The notes below the pieces were generated by a model, which was not told the origin of the DNA, ran no database searches, and was given only the letters and a program-made list of their open reading frames with translations. A stretch of DNA of 64,000 nt. Source: Pseudonocardia broussonetiae. Lineage in GTDB: Bacteria > Actinomycetota > Actinomycetes > Mycobacteriales > Pseudonocardiaceae. Each line of letters starts with the position of its first letter. The stretch's first letter is position 1. The position numbers and the translations under genes are program-made. The stretch is taken from NCBI RefSeq assembly GCF_013155125.1, contig NZ_CP053564.1:3293501-3357500 (forward strand). Reading direction: 5' to 3'. This document shows positions 44,415-52,326 of the stretch, in pieces.

Positions 44415-45227
44415 CTAGCCGACCCGTCGCCGCAGGTAGTCGGCGGTGGCCGCGTCGCCGGGGAAGAACGACTCGATGCAGACCTCGTCGAGGGTGACGT
44501 CGAGCGGGGCGCCGAGCACGGCGACGGTCGAGAAGAACGTCAGCTCGGCGTCGGGGTGGCGCAGGCGCAGCGGCAGCACGATCCGGTCGCGCGGCTGGGC
44601 CGAGGCGTCCAGGCCCTGGGCGTGGCAGTGCTCGACCGCCTCGGCGAGCAGCGCCCGCAGCCCCGTCGTGGCCGAGCGCTCGGCCTGCCGCCGCAGCCGG
44701 GACACCAGGTGCGCCGCGTACTCCGGCAGGTCGACGACGTGGCGCGCGAGCCCGCGCGGGTGCAGCGCCAGCCGCACGATGTTGGTCGGTCCCGTCAGCA
44801 GCGAGCGGTCGACGAGCTCGGTGAGCACGCCGACCGCCGTGTTGGAGGCGAGCAGGTTCCACATGCCGTCGACGAGGACCGCGGGGTAGGGCGAGTGCCC
44901 GTCGAGGATCCGCTGCAGCGAGGCGCGGACCTCGTCCATCTCGGCGTCGCCCAGGTCGTGGTGGCTGTAGGCCGGGGCGAAGCCGGCGGCGGTCATCATC
45001 TCGTTGCGCGCCCGCAGCGGCACGTCCAGCTCCTCCGACAGGTGCAGCACCATCTCCCGGCTCGGCCGCGAGCGCCCGGTCTCCAGGAAGCTCAGGTGCC
45101 GGGCGGAGACGTCGGCGGCCAGCCCGAGGTCGAGCTGGGTGAGCCGGCGGCGCTGCCGCCAGTCGCGGAGCAGGGACCCGAAGGCCGACGCCGTGGTGCC
45201 GGTGGTCGCTCGCGTGGCGGTGGTCAC
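44415..45227 (-). CDS. XRE-family regulator with MmyB-like ligand domain
   Basis: A 270-residue regulator. An N-terminal Cro-type helix-turn-helix (about 13-70; RRRLTQLDLGLAADVSARHL and FLETGRSRPS) is followed by the MmyB-like domain that binds small hydrophobic ligands in related proteins. It lies between ssuD (81 bases upstream) and the ABC exporter (44 bases downstream), all on the minus strand. It may control either; sequence does not decide. Confidence 0.9.
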   Translation of the reverse strand: MTTATRATTGTTASAFGSLLRDWRQRRRLTQLDLGLAADVSARHLSFLETGRSRPSREMVLHLSEELDVPLRARNEMMTAAGFAPAYSHHDLGDAEMDEVRASLQRILDGHSPYPAVLVDGMWNLLASNTAVGVLTELVDRSLLTGPTNIVRLALHPRGLARHVVDLPEYAAHLVSRLRRQAERSATTGLRALLAEAVEHCHAQGLDASAQPRDRIVLPLRLRHPDAELTFFSTVAVLGAPLDVTLDEVCIESFFPGDAATADYLRRRVG

Positions 45228-45308
45228 GGCGTCGACGCTAGCGGCCCCGTCGACGCGGTTCGATGCCCTCGGAGGTCATGCCCGGGGCGCGGCTCGGGAG
45301 GCCGGCCG

Positions 45309-46415
45309 TCAGGCGGGGACGGCGGCGGCGGCCGCGTCCCGGCGCGCCACCTCCTGGCGCACCAGCGGGATCACCTCGCGGCCGAACTCGCGGGCGTCGG
45401 CGATCATGTCGTAGCCGCGGGCGGACAGGATGCGGACGCCGAGGTCGTAGTAGTCCATCAGCGCGGCGGCCACCGTCTCCGGCGTGCCGACCAGCGCCGT
45501 CGAGTTGCCGGCGCCGCCGGTGGCCTGCGCGGTGACCGTCCAGAGCGCCCGGTCGTGCCGCTCGCCCTGCGCGGCCACGGCCAGCAGCCGCTGCGAGCCC
45601 GCGTTCTCCGGGTCGGTCAGCTTGTGGCGGCGGGTGAGCTGCTGCCCGCCCTGCGTGCGGTCCTGGATGCGGGCGACGGTGGCGTACGCCTTCTCCCAAG
45701 CCTCCTCCTCGGTGCGGCCGAGGATGGGGCGGAACGCCACCTGGAACCGCGGCGCCGGGCGCCCGGCCGCGACGGCGAGGTCGGTGATCGTGGCGATCTG
45801 CTCGGCGGTGCCGGCCAGCGGCTCGCCCCACAGCGCGTAGATGTCGGCCTCCTCGGCGCCCACGCGGTAGGCCGCGGGCGACGAGCCGCCGAAGGAGATG
45901 AGCGGACGCGGCCGCTGCGCGGGCTCGACGTCGAGCACGAAGTCCTCGAAGGAGTAGTGCTCGCCGTGGAAGTCGAAGGGCTCCCGCGACGTCCACGCCT
46001 TCTTGTAGATCTGGATCGCCTCGCGCGTGCGGGCGTAGCGCTGGTCCTTGGGCAGCGTGTCGCCCTCGCGCTGCTGCTCGTGGTCGTTTCCGCCGGTGAT
46101 CACGTGCAGGGTGAGGCGGCCGTCGGAGATCTGGTCGAGCGTGGCGACCGTCTTCGCGGCGAACGTCGGGTAGGAGACGTTGGGGCGGTGCGCGAGCAGC
46201 AGCTGCAGCCGGTCGGTGTGGGTGGCGATCAGCGCGGCGGCCTGGGCCGGGTCGGGGCTGCCGGAGCCGTACGCGGTGAGCACGCGGTCCCAGCCGTTCT
46301 CCTCGTGCGCGCGGGCCAGCGCGAGCGTGAAGGCCTTGTCGAAGGCGGGGCCGGAGCGGGCGTGGGTCTCGGAGCCGTCGTTCGTGGCGCCGATCCCGAG
46401 GAACTCGACGGGCAT
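45309..46415 (-). CDS. ssuD: Alkanesulfonate monooxygenase-like LLM flavoenzyme
   Basis: A 368-residue FMNH2-dependent luciferase-family enzyme of the SsuD/SfnG branch, which splits sulfonates to aldehyde and sulfite. Diagnostic segments are AHRPNVSYPTFAAKTVATLDQ, HVITGGNDHEQQREGD and FGGSSPAAYRVGAEEADIYALWGEP (in part). ATG 46415 follows GGAAGGA by six bases. A 24-codon leader ORF ends 33 bases upstream. Sulfite produced here would feed the sir gene of the same island. The exact sulfonate or sulfone substrate is unknown. Confidence 0.88.
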   Translation of the reverse strand: MPVEFLGIGATNDGSETHARSGPAFDKAFTLALARAHEENGWDRVLTAYGSGSPDPAQAAALIATHTDRLQLLLAHRPNVSYPTFAAKTVATLDQISDGRLTLHVITGGNDHEQQREGDTLPKDQRYARTREAIQIYKKAWTSREPFDFHGEHYSFEDFVLDVEPAQRPRPLISFGGSSPAAYRVGAEEADIYALWGEPLAGTAEQIATITDLAVAAGRPAPRFQVAFRPILGRTEEEAWEKAYATVARIQDRTQGGQQLTRRHKLTDPENAGSQRLLAVAAQGERHDRALWTVTAQATGGAGNSTALVGTPETVAAALMDYYDLGVRILSARGYDMIADAREFGREVIPLVRQEVARRDAAAAAVPA

Positions 46416-46448
46416 GGTGCGTCCTTCCGGTGGGTGGGTGTGCGGGGC

Positions 46449-46523
46449 TCAGGACCCCGGACACACCGCCGACCACACGCGACCGAGGTCGACGTGCCGG
46501 CGGCTCACCAGCGGGACGGGCAT
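46449..46523 (-). CDS. RRHVDL-type leader peptide upstream of ssuD
   Basis: A 24-codon ORF whose core SRRHVDLGRVWSAVC matches the actinobacterial putative leader peptide pattern (RRHVDLxRxxSAxC). Its single cysteine is coded TGT, rare in this GC-rich DNA. The last codons and stop (GTCCTGA) contain GTCCT, exactly complementary to AGGAC in the ssuD ribosome site 20-odd bases on. That fits a translated upstream ORF controlling ssuD by ribosome position; the mechanism is inferred. Confidence 0.72.
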   Translation of the reverse strand: MPVPLVSRRHVDLGRVWSAVCPGS

Positions 46524-46662
46524 GGCTCCACTCCACACCGGCGCCGGGGCCCGCGCAAGGACGGGTGACGTGGTCGAGCACCGGGAACAGATCCGGCGCA
46601 CCAGGCGTGACGCGGGCCCGGTGCGCTGGCCGTGGCCGTGATCCGCCCGTACCGTCGAGGGC

Positions 46663-46725
46663 ATGGGGATCCCGCTGAAGCGCCGGAGGCACGTCGACCT
46701 CTGCCGCACCAGCGCGGCGCTGTAG
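46663..46725 (+). CDS. RRHVDL-type leader peptide upstream of the FAD protein gene
   Basis: A 20-codon ORF, MGIPLKRRRHVDLCRTSAAL, with the same RRHVDL core as the ssuD leader. Its cysteine sits inside the core (DLCR) and the usual Cys after SA is missing. It ends 41 bases before the FAD/NAD(P)-binding protein gene. It diverges from the ssuD leader; 139 bases separate the two start codons, so one promoter region drives two leader-preceded genes. Confidence 0.68.
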   Translation: MGIPLKRRRHVDLCRTSAAL

Positions 46726-46766
46726 GCCGGCGGCCGTCCACCGTCCGCCCCCTCCCCGAGGACCCC

Positions 46767-48620
46767 ATGACCTCCTCCATCGCGATCGTCGGCGCAGGGC
46801 CGCGTGGCGCCGGCATCCTGGAGCGCCTCGCCGCCAGCGCCCCCGAGCTGCACCCCGGGGGCCTGGACGTGCACCTGATCGACCCGTTCCCGGCCGGGGC
46901 GGGCCGGATCTGGCGCCACGAGCAGTCGCCGCTGCTGGCCATGAACTCGATGTCGGCCGACGTCACGATGTTCACCGACGACACCGTCGTCTGCGAAGGC
47001 CCGATCCGGCCCGGGCCGTCGATGTGGGACTGGGTGCAGAGCCGGCCCGACGTCGGCCCGGACCTCGCCGACGAGCTGGCCGCCGTCACGGCGTCGACGT
47101 TCCCGAGCCGGCGCCTGCAGAGCGCCTACCTGACGTGGGTGCTCGACCGGGTCATCGCCGGGCTGCCTGCCGGGATGCGCGCGCACGTGCACCGCACCCG
47201 CGCCACCGCGCTCACCGAGGAGGGTGGCGCGCAGGTCGTGCACCTGGAGGACGGGGCGCCGCTGCGCGTCGACTCCGTCGTGCTCGCCTCGGGCCACCTC
47301 GACGCCCGCCCCACGCCCGACGAGCTCGACCTCGCCGCCGTGCCCGGCCTGCGCTACCTCGCGCCGGAGCAGACGACCGACTCCGACCTGTCGGTGCTGG
47401 AACCGGGGGAGACGGTGATCGTGCGCGGGATGGGGCTCGCGTTCATCGACCTCGTGGTCCTGCTGTTCGAGGGCCGCGGCGGCCGCTACACCGACGCCGG
47501 CTACGTGCCCTCGGGCCGCGAGCCGCGGCTGGTCGTCGGGTCCCCGCGCGGGGCGCCCTACCACTCGAAGACCCACTACGGGCTCAAGGCCGGGCGCCCG
47601 CCGCTGCCGCGGTTCTTCGGGCCCGACGCCGTCGACCCGCTGATCGCCGCCGGCGACGTCGACCTGCGTGAGCAGGCGTGGCCGCTGATGGCCCAGGAGA
47701 TCGCCTGGGGCTGGTACCACGAGCTGTTCGTGGGCCACCCCGACCGCGTCACGGTGCCGTGGGAGGAGTTCGCCGACGCCTACGCGGCGCTGCGCTGGGG
47801 CACGCCGGAGATGGCCGCGCTGCTGGCGTCGACCGTGCCGGACCCGGTCGACCGCATCGACTTCGCCGCGCTCGACCGCCCCCTCGACGGCCTCAGCGCC
47901 CCCGACCTCGACGCCCTGCAGCCGCTCGTGCGCGCCCGGATCGCCGAGGACCTGCGCCAGCACGTCGACGACGCCAACACCCCGCACCTCGGCGCGTTCG
48001 TCGCGATGCTGTCGGTCTACGGCGAGACCACGCGGCTGTCGGGCTCGCTCACCGCGCGCTCGCGGGCGTCGGACATGGCCTGGTGGCAGGGCTTCTTCAA
48101 CTCCGTGGCCAGCGGCCCGCCCGGGTTCCGCGTGCGGCAGCTGCTGGCGCTGTCCGAGGCCGGGTTCGTCCGGTTCCTGGGTTCGGGGATGTGGGTCGAC
48201 GTCGTCGACGGGGAGTTCGCCGCGGGCAGCGCCACCCTGGCCGGCGCGGAGCCGGTGCGCGCCACCGCGCTGGTCGACGCGCGGCTGCCCGACCCGAGCG
48301 CCGCGCGCACGTCCGACCCCCTGCTCGCCGACCTGGTGCGGCGAGGGGCCGTCATCGAGGACGTCCTCGTCGACGCCGACGGCACCGTCCTGCGCAACAC
48401 CGGGCTGGTCCGCGTGCGGCCCGAGGACGGCGCACTGGTCGACGCCGACGGCAACGTGCACCCGCGGCGGTTCGCGGTGGGGCCGCACACGACGGTCAAG
48501 GTGGCCGGCGCGTTCACCCGGCCCGGGATGAACGCCCAGAGCCTGCGCTACAACGACGCCGTCGCCCGGGCCGTGCTGCGCAGCCTCCCGGCGGCGCGGA
48601 CGGCGGACCGGGCGGCCTGA
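46767..48620 (+). CDS. FAD/NAD(P)-binding protein, uncharacterised
   Basis: A 617-residue flavoprotein of the FAD-NAD(P)-binding (PF13454-like) family. The Rossmann motif GAGPRGAG is at residues 8-15; GRIWRHEQSPLLAMN and VVLASGHLDARPTPDE follow. A later GLAFIDLVVLLFEGRGG matches the second nucleotide-binding region. Substrate and product are unknown. A leader peptide upstream and the position between ssuD and ssuABC suggest a role in organosulfur oxidation or reduction (inference). A palindromic element begins 10 bases after its stop. Confidence 0.85.
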   Translation: MTSSIAIVGAGPRGAGILERLAASAPELHPGGLDVHLIDPFPAGAGRIWRHEQSPLLAMNSMSADVTMFTDDTVVCEGPIRPGPSMWDWVQSRPDVGPDLADELAAVTASTFPSRRLQSAYLTWVLDRVIAGLPAGMRAHVHRTRATALTEEGGAQVVHLEDGAPLRVDSVVLASGHLDARPTPDELDLAAVPGLRYLAPEQTTDSDLSVLEPGETVIVRGMGLAFIDLVVLLFEGRGGRYTDAGYVPSGREPRLVVGSPRGAPYHSKTHYGLKAGRPPLPRFFGPDAVDPLIAAGDVDLREQAWPLMAQEIAWGWYHELFVGHPDRVTVPWEEFADAYAALRWGTPEMAALLASTVPDPVDRIDFAALDRPLDGLSAPDLDALQPLVRARIAEDLRQHVDDANTPHLGAFVAMLSVYGETTRLSGSLTARSRASDMAWWQGFFNSVASGPPGFRVRQLLALSEAGFVRFLGSGMWVDVVDGEFAAGSATLAGAEPVRATALVDARLPDPSAARTSDPLLADLVRRGAVIEDVLVDADGTVLRNTGLVRVRPEDGALVDADGNVHPRRFAVGPHTTVKVAGAFTRPGMNAQSLRYNDAVARAVLRSLPAARTADRAA

Positions 48621-48630
48621 GCGCCGCGCG

Positions 48631-48718
48631 ACGAGACCCCGACACGGCCGCAACGAGACCGCGACTCGCGGGCTCGTTCGCGAGTCGGGGTCTCGTTGCG
48701 TGTGAGTCGGGCTGGGCG
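48631..48718. repeat. Dispersed mirrored intergenic element, copy 1
   Basis: The unit ACGAGACCCCGAC appears direct at 48631, with one mismatch at 48653, inverted at 48684 (exact) and as a partial inverted match at 48706, giving spacings 22, 31 and 22. The central hairpin has 22-bp arms (48649-48670 and 48679-48700) with one mismatch and an 8-base loop. It begins 10 bases after the FAD-protein stop and could end transcription from both sides. Copy 2 is at 58420-58519. Confidence 0.82.
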
Positions 48719-48719
48719 C

Positions 48720-48923
48720 TCAGCCCAGCTGCGGGTGCCGGTGCAGGGCGGTGCGCGTCATCGCGAGGTGGTGGGCCACCTCGGCGCTGATCAGCTCGGC
48801 GTGCAGGTCGACGTGCTCGGTGTGCAGGGCGAGGGCCCGGTGCCGCCGCACGAGGTCGTCGAGCGAGCTCAGCAGGCGGTCGGCGATGTGGCGTCGGGAC
48901 TCGTCACGAGTGGACGTGGACAT
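48720..48923 (-). CDS. Small hypothetical protein at the end of the ssu operon
   Basis: A 67-residue, probably helical protein rich in His, Arg and Leu (SRRHIADRLLSSLDDLVRRH near the start). It has no membrane span and no family I recognise. ATG 48923 has GGAG 7 bases upstream and lies 48 bases after the 26-residue microprotein gene, so it should be on the ssuABC transcript. Its stop is next to the dispersed palindromic element, which may terminate the operon. Confidence 0.6.
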   Translation of the reverse strand: MSTSTRDESRRHIADRLLSSLDDLVRRHRALALHTEHVDLHAELISAEVAHHLAMTRTALHRHPQLG

Positions 48924-48971
48924 GGGTGTGCTCCGAACCGGGAGGGGGGACGAGGGGTGCGCTGACCGGGG

Positions 48972-49052
48972 TCAGCGACAGCGCTCGTCGAACGCGTGGA
49001 ACCGCCGCGAGGGCCAGAACGGTTCCAGGTCCCGGTGCGGAGCGGGGCTCAC
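48972..49052 (-). CDS. 26-residue FWPSRR microprotein after ssuC
   Basis: A GTG-started ORF overlapping the ssuC stop (GTGA). Its last 19 residues, DLEPFWPSRRFHAFDERCR, match 16 of 19 residues of the microprotein that precedes ssuA. The DNA differs mostly at third codon positions, which points to selection on the peptide. Like its partner it ends TGT-CGC-TGA with a single cysteine. It may be a leader for the downstream 67-codon gene, or a small partner of the transporter. Confidence 0.65.
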   Translation of the reverse strand: MSPAPHRDLEPFWPSRRFHAFDERCR

Positions 49053-49924
49053 AGCGCCAGCCCCCGCGCCTGCAGCACGCGCCGCTCCAGCGGCTTGAAC
49101 ACCAGCAGCTCGATGCCGACGCCGACCAGCAGGATGAGCACGATCGCCGAGATCACCCCGGCGATGTTGTTCACGTCGCTGCCCTCCTTGAGGTAGGCGC
49201 CCAGGCCCACCCCCAGCTGCGGCGAGGTCGCGATGATCTCCGCGGCCATCAGCGAGCGCCAGGCGAACGCCCAGCCCTGCTTGCAGCCCGCGATGTAGCC
49301 GGGCAGCGCGGCGGGCAGCAGGATCAGGCGGGCCGAGGCGAGGCGCCCCGCACCCATGACGTCGCCGACGCGGCCCAGGATCGGCGGCACCTGGTCGATG
49401 CCCGAGACCAGCCCGTTGGCGATCGAGGGCACCGAGCCCAGCAGGACGACGAAGTAGATCGTGGCGTCGGTGAGCCCGAACCACAGCACCGCCGCGGGCA
49501 CCCAGGCCACCGACGGCAGGCTCTGCATCCCCGAGAGCAGCGGCCCGATCGCGCGGCGCACGAACGACACCTTGGCGACGAGCAGGCCCAGCGGGGTGGC
49601 GATCGCGACCGACACGAGGAAGCCGACGATCGCGCGGCCGACCGAGGTCCAGGTGATCGACCAGATCGAGCCGTCGACGACGATCTCGGTGAACTGCTCG
49701 GCCACCGCGATCGGCGCGGGCAGCTTGAACTCCGGCCAGATCGCCGACGCCCACAGCACCTGCCACGCCACGATGACGACGACGAGCGTGAGCAGCGGCG
49801 GCACCGACGACGACAGCAGGCGCCGCCAGAGCGGGACCCGCTGCGCGGTCGGGGTGTCGAGCGCGTCGAGCCCGGCGACGGCGGCGGCGTCGTCGCGGGT
49901 GAGGGCGTCAGGCGGCGCGGCCAT
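49049..49924 (-). CDS. ssuC: ABC transporter permease (sulfonate/taurine/nitrate type)
   Basis: A 291-residue BPD-type permease with six membrane helices from about residue 38 to 280. The EAA loop lies around GRVGDVMGAGRLASARLILLPAALPGYIAG (in part). Sequence is of the SsuC/TauC/NrtB group. A helix-rich 40-residue N-terminal tail comes before the first span. It follows ssuB with a 17-base overlap and is followed by the overlapping microprotein ORF. The substrate is inferred from neighbours to be a sulfonate or sulfate ester. Confidence 0.9.
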   Translation of the reverse strand: MAAPPDALTRDDAAAVAGLDALDTPTAQRVPLWRRLLSSSVPPLLTLVVVIVAWQVLWASAIWPEFKLPAPIAVAEQFTEIVVDGSIWSITWTSVGRAIVGFLVSVAIATPLGLLVAKVSFVRRAIGPLLSGMQSLPSVAWVPAAVLWFGLTDATIYFVVLLGSVPSIANGLVSGIDQVPPILGRVGDVMGAGRLASARLILLPAALPGYIAGCKQGWAFAWRSLMAAEIIATSPQLGVGLGAYLKEGSDVNNIAGVISAIVLILLVGVGIELLVFKPLERRVLQARGLAL

Positions 49925-50693
49925 GCGTCGAGATCACCTCCCGCAGGCGGTCGGTGATCTCCTCGGTCAGGACCTCGCGGTCGCCGGAGGTGAGGTCCCA
50001 CTCGCCGACGACGGTGCCCGGGCGCGAGGACAGCAGCACGACGCGCTGCCCCAGCCGGACGGCCTCGCGGACGTCGTGGGTGACGAAGACGACCGCGGTG
50101 CCGGTGGCCCGCCACACGCGCGCGAGCTCGCCCTGGAGCACGTCGCGGGTGATGGCGTCGAGCGCGGCGAACGGCTCGTCCATCAGCATCAGGCGGCTGC
50201 CGCGCTCGGAGCCGACCGTGGTGGCCGCCAGCGCGCGGGCCAGGGCCACGCGCTGGCGCATGCCGCCGGACAGCTCGTGCGGGCGCTTCGCGGCCTGGCC
50301 GTCGAGCCGCACCAGCTCCAGCAGCTCGCCCGCGGTGTTCCGCCGCGCCGACCGGCCGACCCCGGCGAGGCGCAGCGGCAGCTCGACGTTGCGGGTGGCG
50401 GTCAGCCACGGCAGCAGCGCGGGCTCCTGGAACATGACCGCCGGGCGGTCGGTGGCGACGTCCACCGTGCCGACCGTGGGCTCGTCGAGCCCGGCCAGCA
50501 TGTTGAGCAGGGTGGTCTTGCCGCAGCCCGACGCGCCGAGCAGGCACACGAACTCGCCCGGCTCGACCCGCAGGTCGACGCCGGTGAGCGCGGTGACGGC
50601 GCCCGCGCCGGCGCCGAAGACCTTGGAGACCCCGGTGAGCTGGGCCGCGGGCCGGGTCGGGGCCTGCACGGTGCGATCGAGCGTGGCGGTCAT
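49908..50693 (-). CDS. ssuB: ABC transporter ATP-binding protein (sulfonate type)
   Basis: A 261-residue importer ATPase. Walker A is GASGCGKTT, the Q-loop is MFQEPALLPW, the signature LSGGMRQR, Walker B LMLMDEPFAALD and the H-loop VFVTHD. The sequence is closest to SsuB/TauB/NrtC. ATG 50693 begins MTATLDRTV. It lies 11 bases after ssuA and overlaps ssuC by 17 bases. Confidence 0.93.
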   Translation of the reverse strand: MTATLDRTVQAPTRPAAQLTGVSKVFGAGAGAVTALTGVDLRVEPGEFVCLLGASGCGKTTLLNMLAGLDEPTVGTVDVATDRPAVMFQEPALLPWLTATRNVELPLRLAGVGRSARRNTAGELLELVRLDGQAAKRPHELSGGMRQRVALARALAATTVGSERGSRLMLMDEPFAALDAITRDVLQGELARVWRATGTAVVFVTHDVREAVRLGQRVVLLSSRPGTVVGEWDLTSGDREVLTEEITDRLREVISTHGRAA

Positions 50694-50704
50694 CAGATCA
50701 GTCC

Positions 50705-51775
50705 TCAGGGAGTGTCGAGTCCGGCGGCGTCGACGGCCGGCTGCCCGGTCGCCTCGAGTTCGGCGTTGAGCGGGCCCACGTCGACGAACCCGGCCAGGTC
50801 GACGAGCTCGTCGGCGATGCCGGCGTCGACGCTGTCCTGGGCGAGCTGCGGGAAGGTGGAGGCCAGCGGGTCGGTGGAGAGGGTCAGCTCGGTGAAGGCG
50901 CGGGCGATGACGGGGTCGGCGAGCCGGTTGCCGGTCAGCTCCTCGATGCCGTCGTTGACGATCGTGGCGGCGCGCGCCGGGTCGGCGTTCGCGAGCTCGG
51001 TGGCGGCGATGTGCCCGCGCAGCAGCGCGCGCACGGTGTCCGGGTACTGCGTGACGAAGTCGGTCGACACGAGCAGCACCGTGGTCGGGAAGTGCCCGCC
51101 GTCCCACAGCTCGCGCTCGTCGAGCAGCACGCTGGCGCCGGCGTCGAGGACCAGGCGGGAGCTCCACGGCTCCGGCAGCCACGCGGCCTGCACGCTGCCC
51201 TGGCGGAAGGCGTCGAGCGTGCGGGGGTTCTCCAGGTTGGCGATCTGCACCTGGTCGGGCGCCTCGCCCACGGTCAGGCCCTGGTCCTTCAGCCAGACCT
51301 TGAGCGCGATGTCCTGCGTGTTGCCCAGCTGCGGGGTGGCGATGGTGGTGCCGCGCAGCTGCTCGGGCGAGGTGATGTCGGGGCGGACGACGAGCTGCGC
51401 GCCGCCGTCCGTGGCGCCCGCGACGAGCCGCACGGCCTCGCCGTCGGACTGCGCGAACGCGTTGATCGCCGGGCCGGAGCCGATGTAGGTGGCGTCGATC
51501 GAGCCGCCGAACAGCGCGTTGACGGCGTCGCCGCCCGCGTTGAAGTTCTGGGTGGTGAGCGTGGTGTCACCGAGCTCGGCGGTGAACAGGCCCTCCTGGT
51601 CGCCGATGATGGCGGCGGCGTGGGTGACGTTGGGGAAGTAGCCCAGCCGCAGCTCGGCGGCGGTGCCGCCGGCCGCGGGGGCGGCGGCGTCGGGGGTGCG
51701 TTCGGCGCGGGAGCAGCCGGCGAGGGCCAGCGCCGCGGTGACGGCGACGACCAGGGTGGTCCGGAGGCGGGACAT
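50705..51775 (-). CDS. ssuA: ABC transporter substrate-binding lipoprotein (sulfonate type)
   Basis: A 356-residue lipoprotein. The signal peptide ends in the lipobox LALAGC (Cys near residue 21), so it is anchored to the outer face of the membrane. The mature part is an NMT1/THI5-type periplasmic-binding fold (LRLGYFPNVTHAAAIIGDQE, then IATPQLGNTQDIALKVWL). Its ribosome site GAAGGA lies 12 bases before the ATG. This site is exactly complementary to TCCTTC directly after the stop of the upstream microprotein ORF. Substrate: sulfonates by context. Confidence 0.9.
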   Translation of the reverse strand: MSRLRTTLVVAVTAALALAGCSRAERTPDAAAPAAGGTAAELRLGYFPNVTHAAAIIGDQEGLFTAELGDTTLTTQNFNAGGDAVNALFGGSIDATYIGSGPAINAFAQSDGEAVRLVAGATDGGAQLVVRPDITSPEQLRGTTIATPQLGNTQDIALKVWLKDQGLTVGEAPDQVQIANLENPRTLDAFRQGSVQAAWLPEPWSSRLVLDAGASVLLDERELWDGGHFPTTVLLVSTDFVTQYPDTVRALLRGHIAATELANADPARAATIVNDGIEELTGNRLADPVIARAFTELTLSTDPLASTFPQLAQDSVDAGIADELVDLAGFVDVGPLNAELEATGQPAVDAAGLDTP

Positions 51776-51886
51776 CGGGGGTGGTGGTCCTTCGGTTCGG
51801 GGGGCGCGGCAGGCCGATCTCGTCGGCGCGCGCCGGAGCGGGCGGGTGCGGGCACGAGGGGGCCGCGCAGGGGTGGAACGGAAGGA

Positions 51887-52015
51887 TCAGCGACAGAACT
51901 CGTCGAACGCGTGGCCGCGGCGGGACGGCCAGAAGCGCTCGAGGTCCGTGGCGAGGCGGTGCGCCGGGGCCGCGGGCACGCCGGAAGGCGTCGCGCTGGT
52001 CTCCGTCGGCGTCAC
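51887..52015 (-). CDS. 42-residue FWPSRR microprotein / leader ORF before ssuA
   Basis: A GTG-started ORF. Its N-terminal half is low-complexity (Thr, Ala, Pro). Its last 19 residues, DLERFWPSRRGHAFDEFCR, match the ORF after ssuC at 16 of 19 positions. It ends TGT-CGC-TGA, and the six bases after the stop (TCCTTC) can pair with the ssuA ribosome site GAAGGA. So a ribosome stopping at the TGT or at the stop codon would cover the anti-ribosome-site strand and free ssuA. I infer a cysteine-responsive attenuator. Confidence 0.62.
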   Translation of the reverse strand: MTPTETSATPSGVPAAPAHRLATDLERFWPSRRGHAFDEFCR

Positions 52016-52233
52016 CGCTCCATCGTGAGCCGCGCGGCGCCGGGGTTCAAGGAGCCATCCGGCATGCAGGACGGCGGCGCGAATGTCCGGTCAAAGGCCG
52101 TGTGACGGGGCGCCGGCCCGCTGACCTGCGACGACGCCGATCTGGTCGCCCGTGCCGCACCCACGGCGGGCCCGGACGGGCCGGTTCCGCCCGCCGACGT
52201 GTCCGGACGTGACAGGAGACACGGTCGGGGGAC

Positions 52234-52307
52234 GGCTCGCACACAGGCCGCGGGGCCCGCACACAGGTCCGGACCTGTGTGCGAGCCCCGCGAGGTGTGT
52301 GCGAGCC
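52234..52307. terminator. Mirrored palindrome after cysN
   Basis: The unit CTCGCACACAGG is direct at 52236 and (one mismatch) 52256, inverted at 52274 (exact) and 52294 (two mismatches), spacings 20, 18 and 20. The central 26 bases (52258-52283) form a perfect palindrome, and outer 12-bp arms are at 52234-52245 and 52296-52307. It starts 19 bases past the cysN stop on the minus strand, so it probably ends the sir-cysN transcript. The rest of the 311-base gap 52016-52326 would hold the ssu promoter; no ORF is supported there. Confidence 0.78.
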
Positions 52308-52326
52308 GGCGGTGTCGGGGGTGCCG

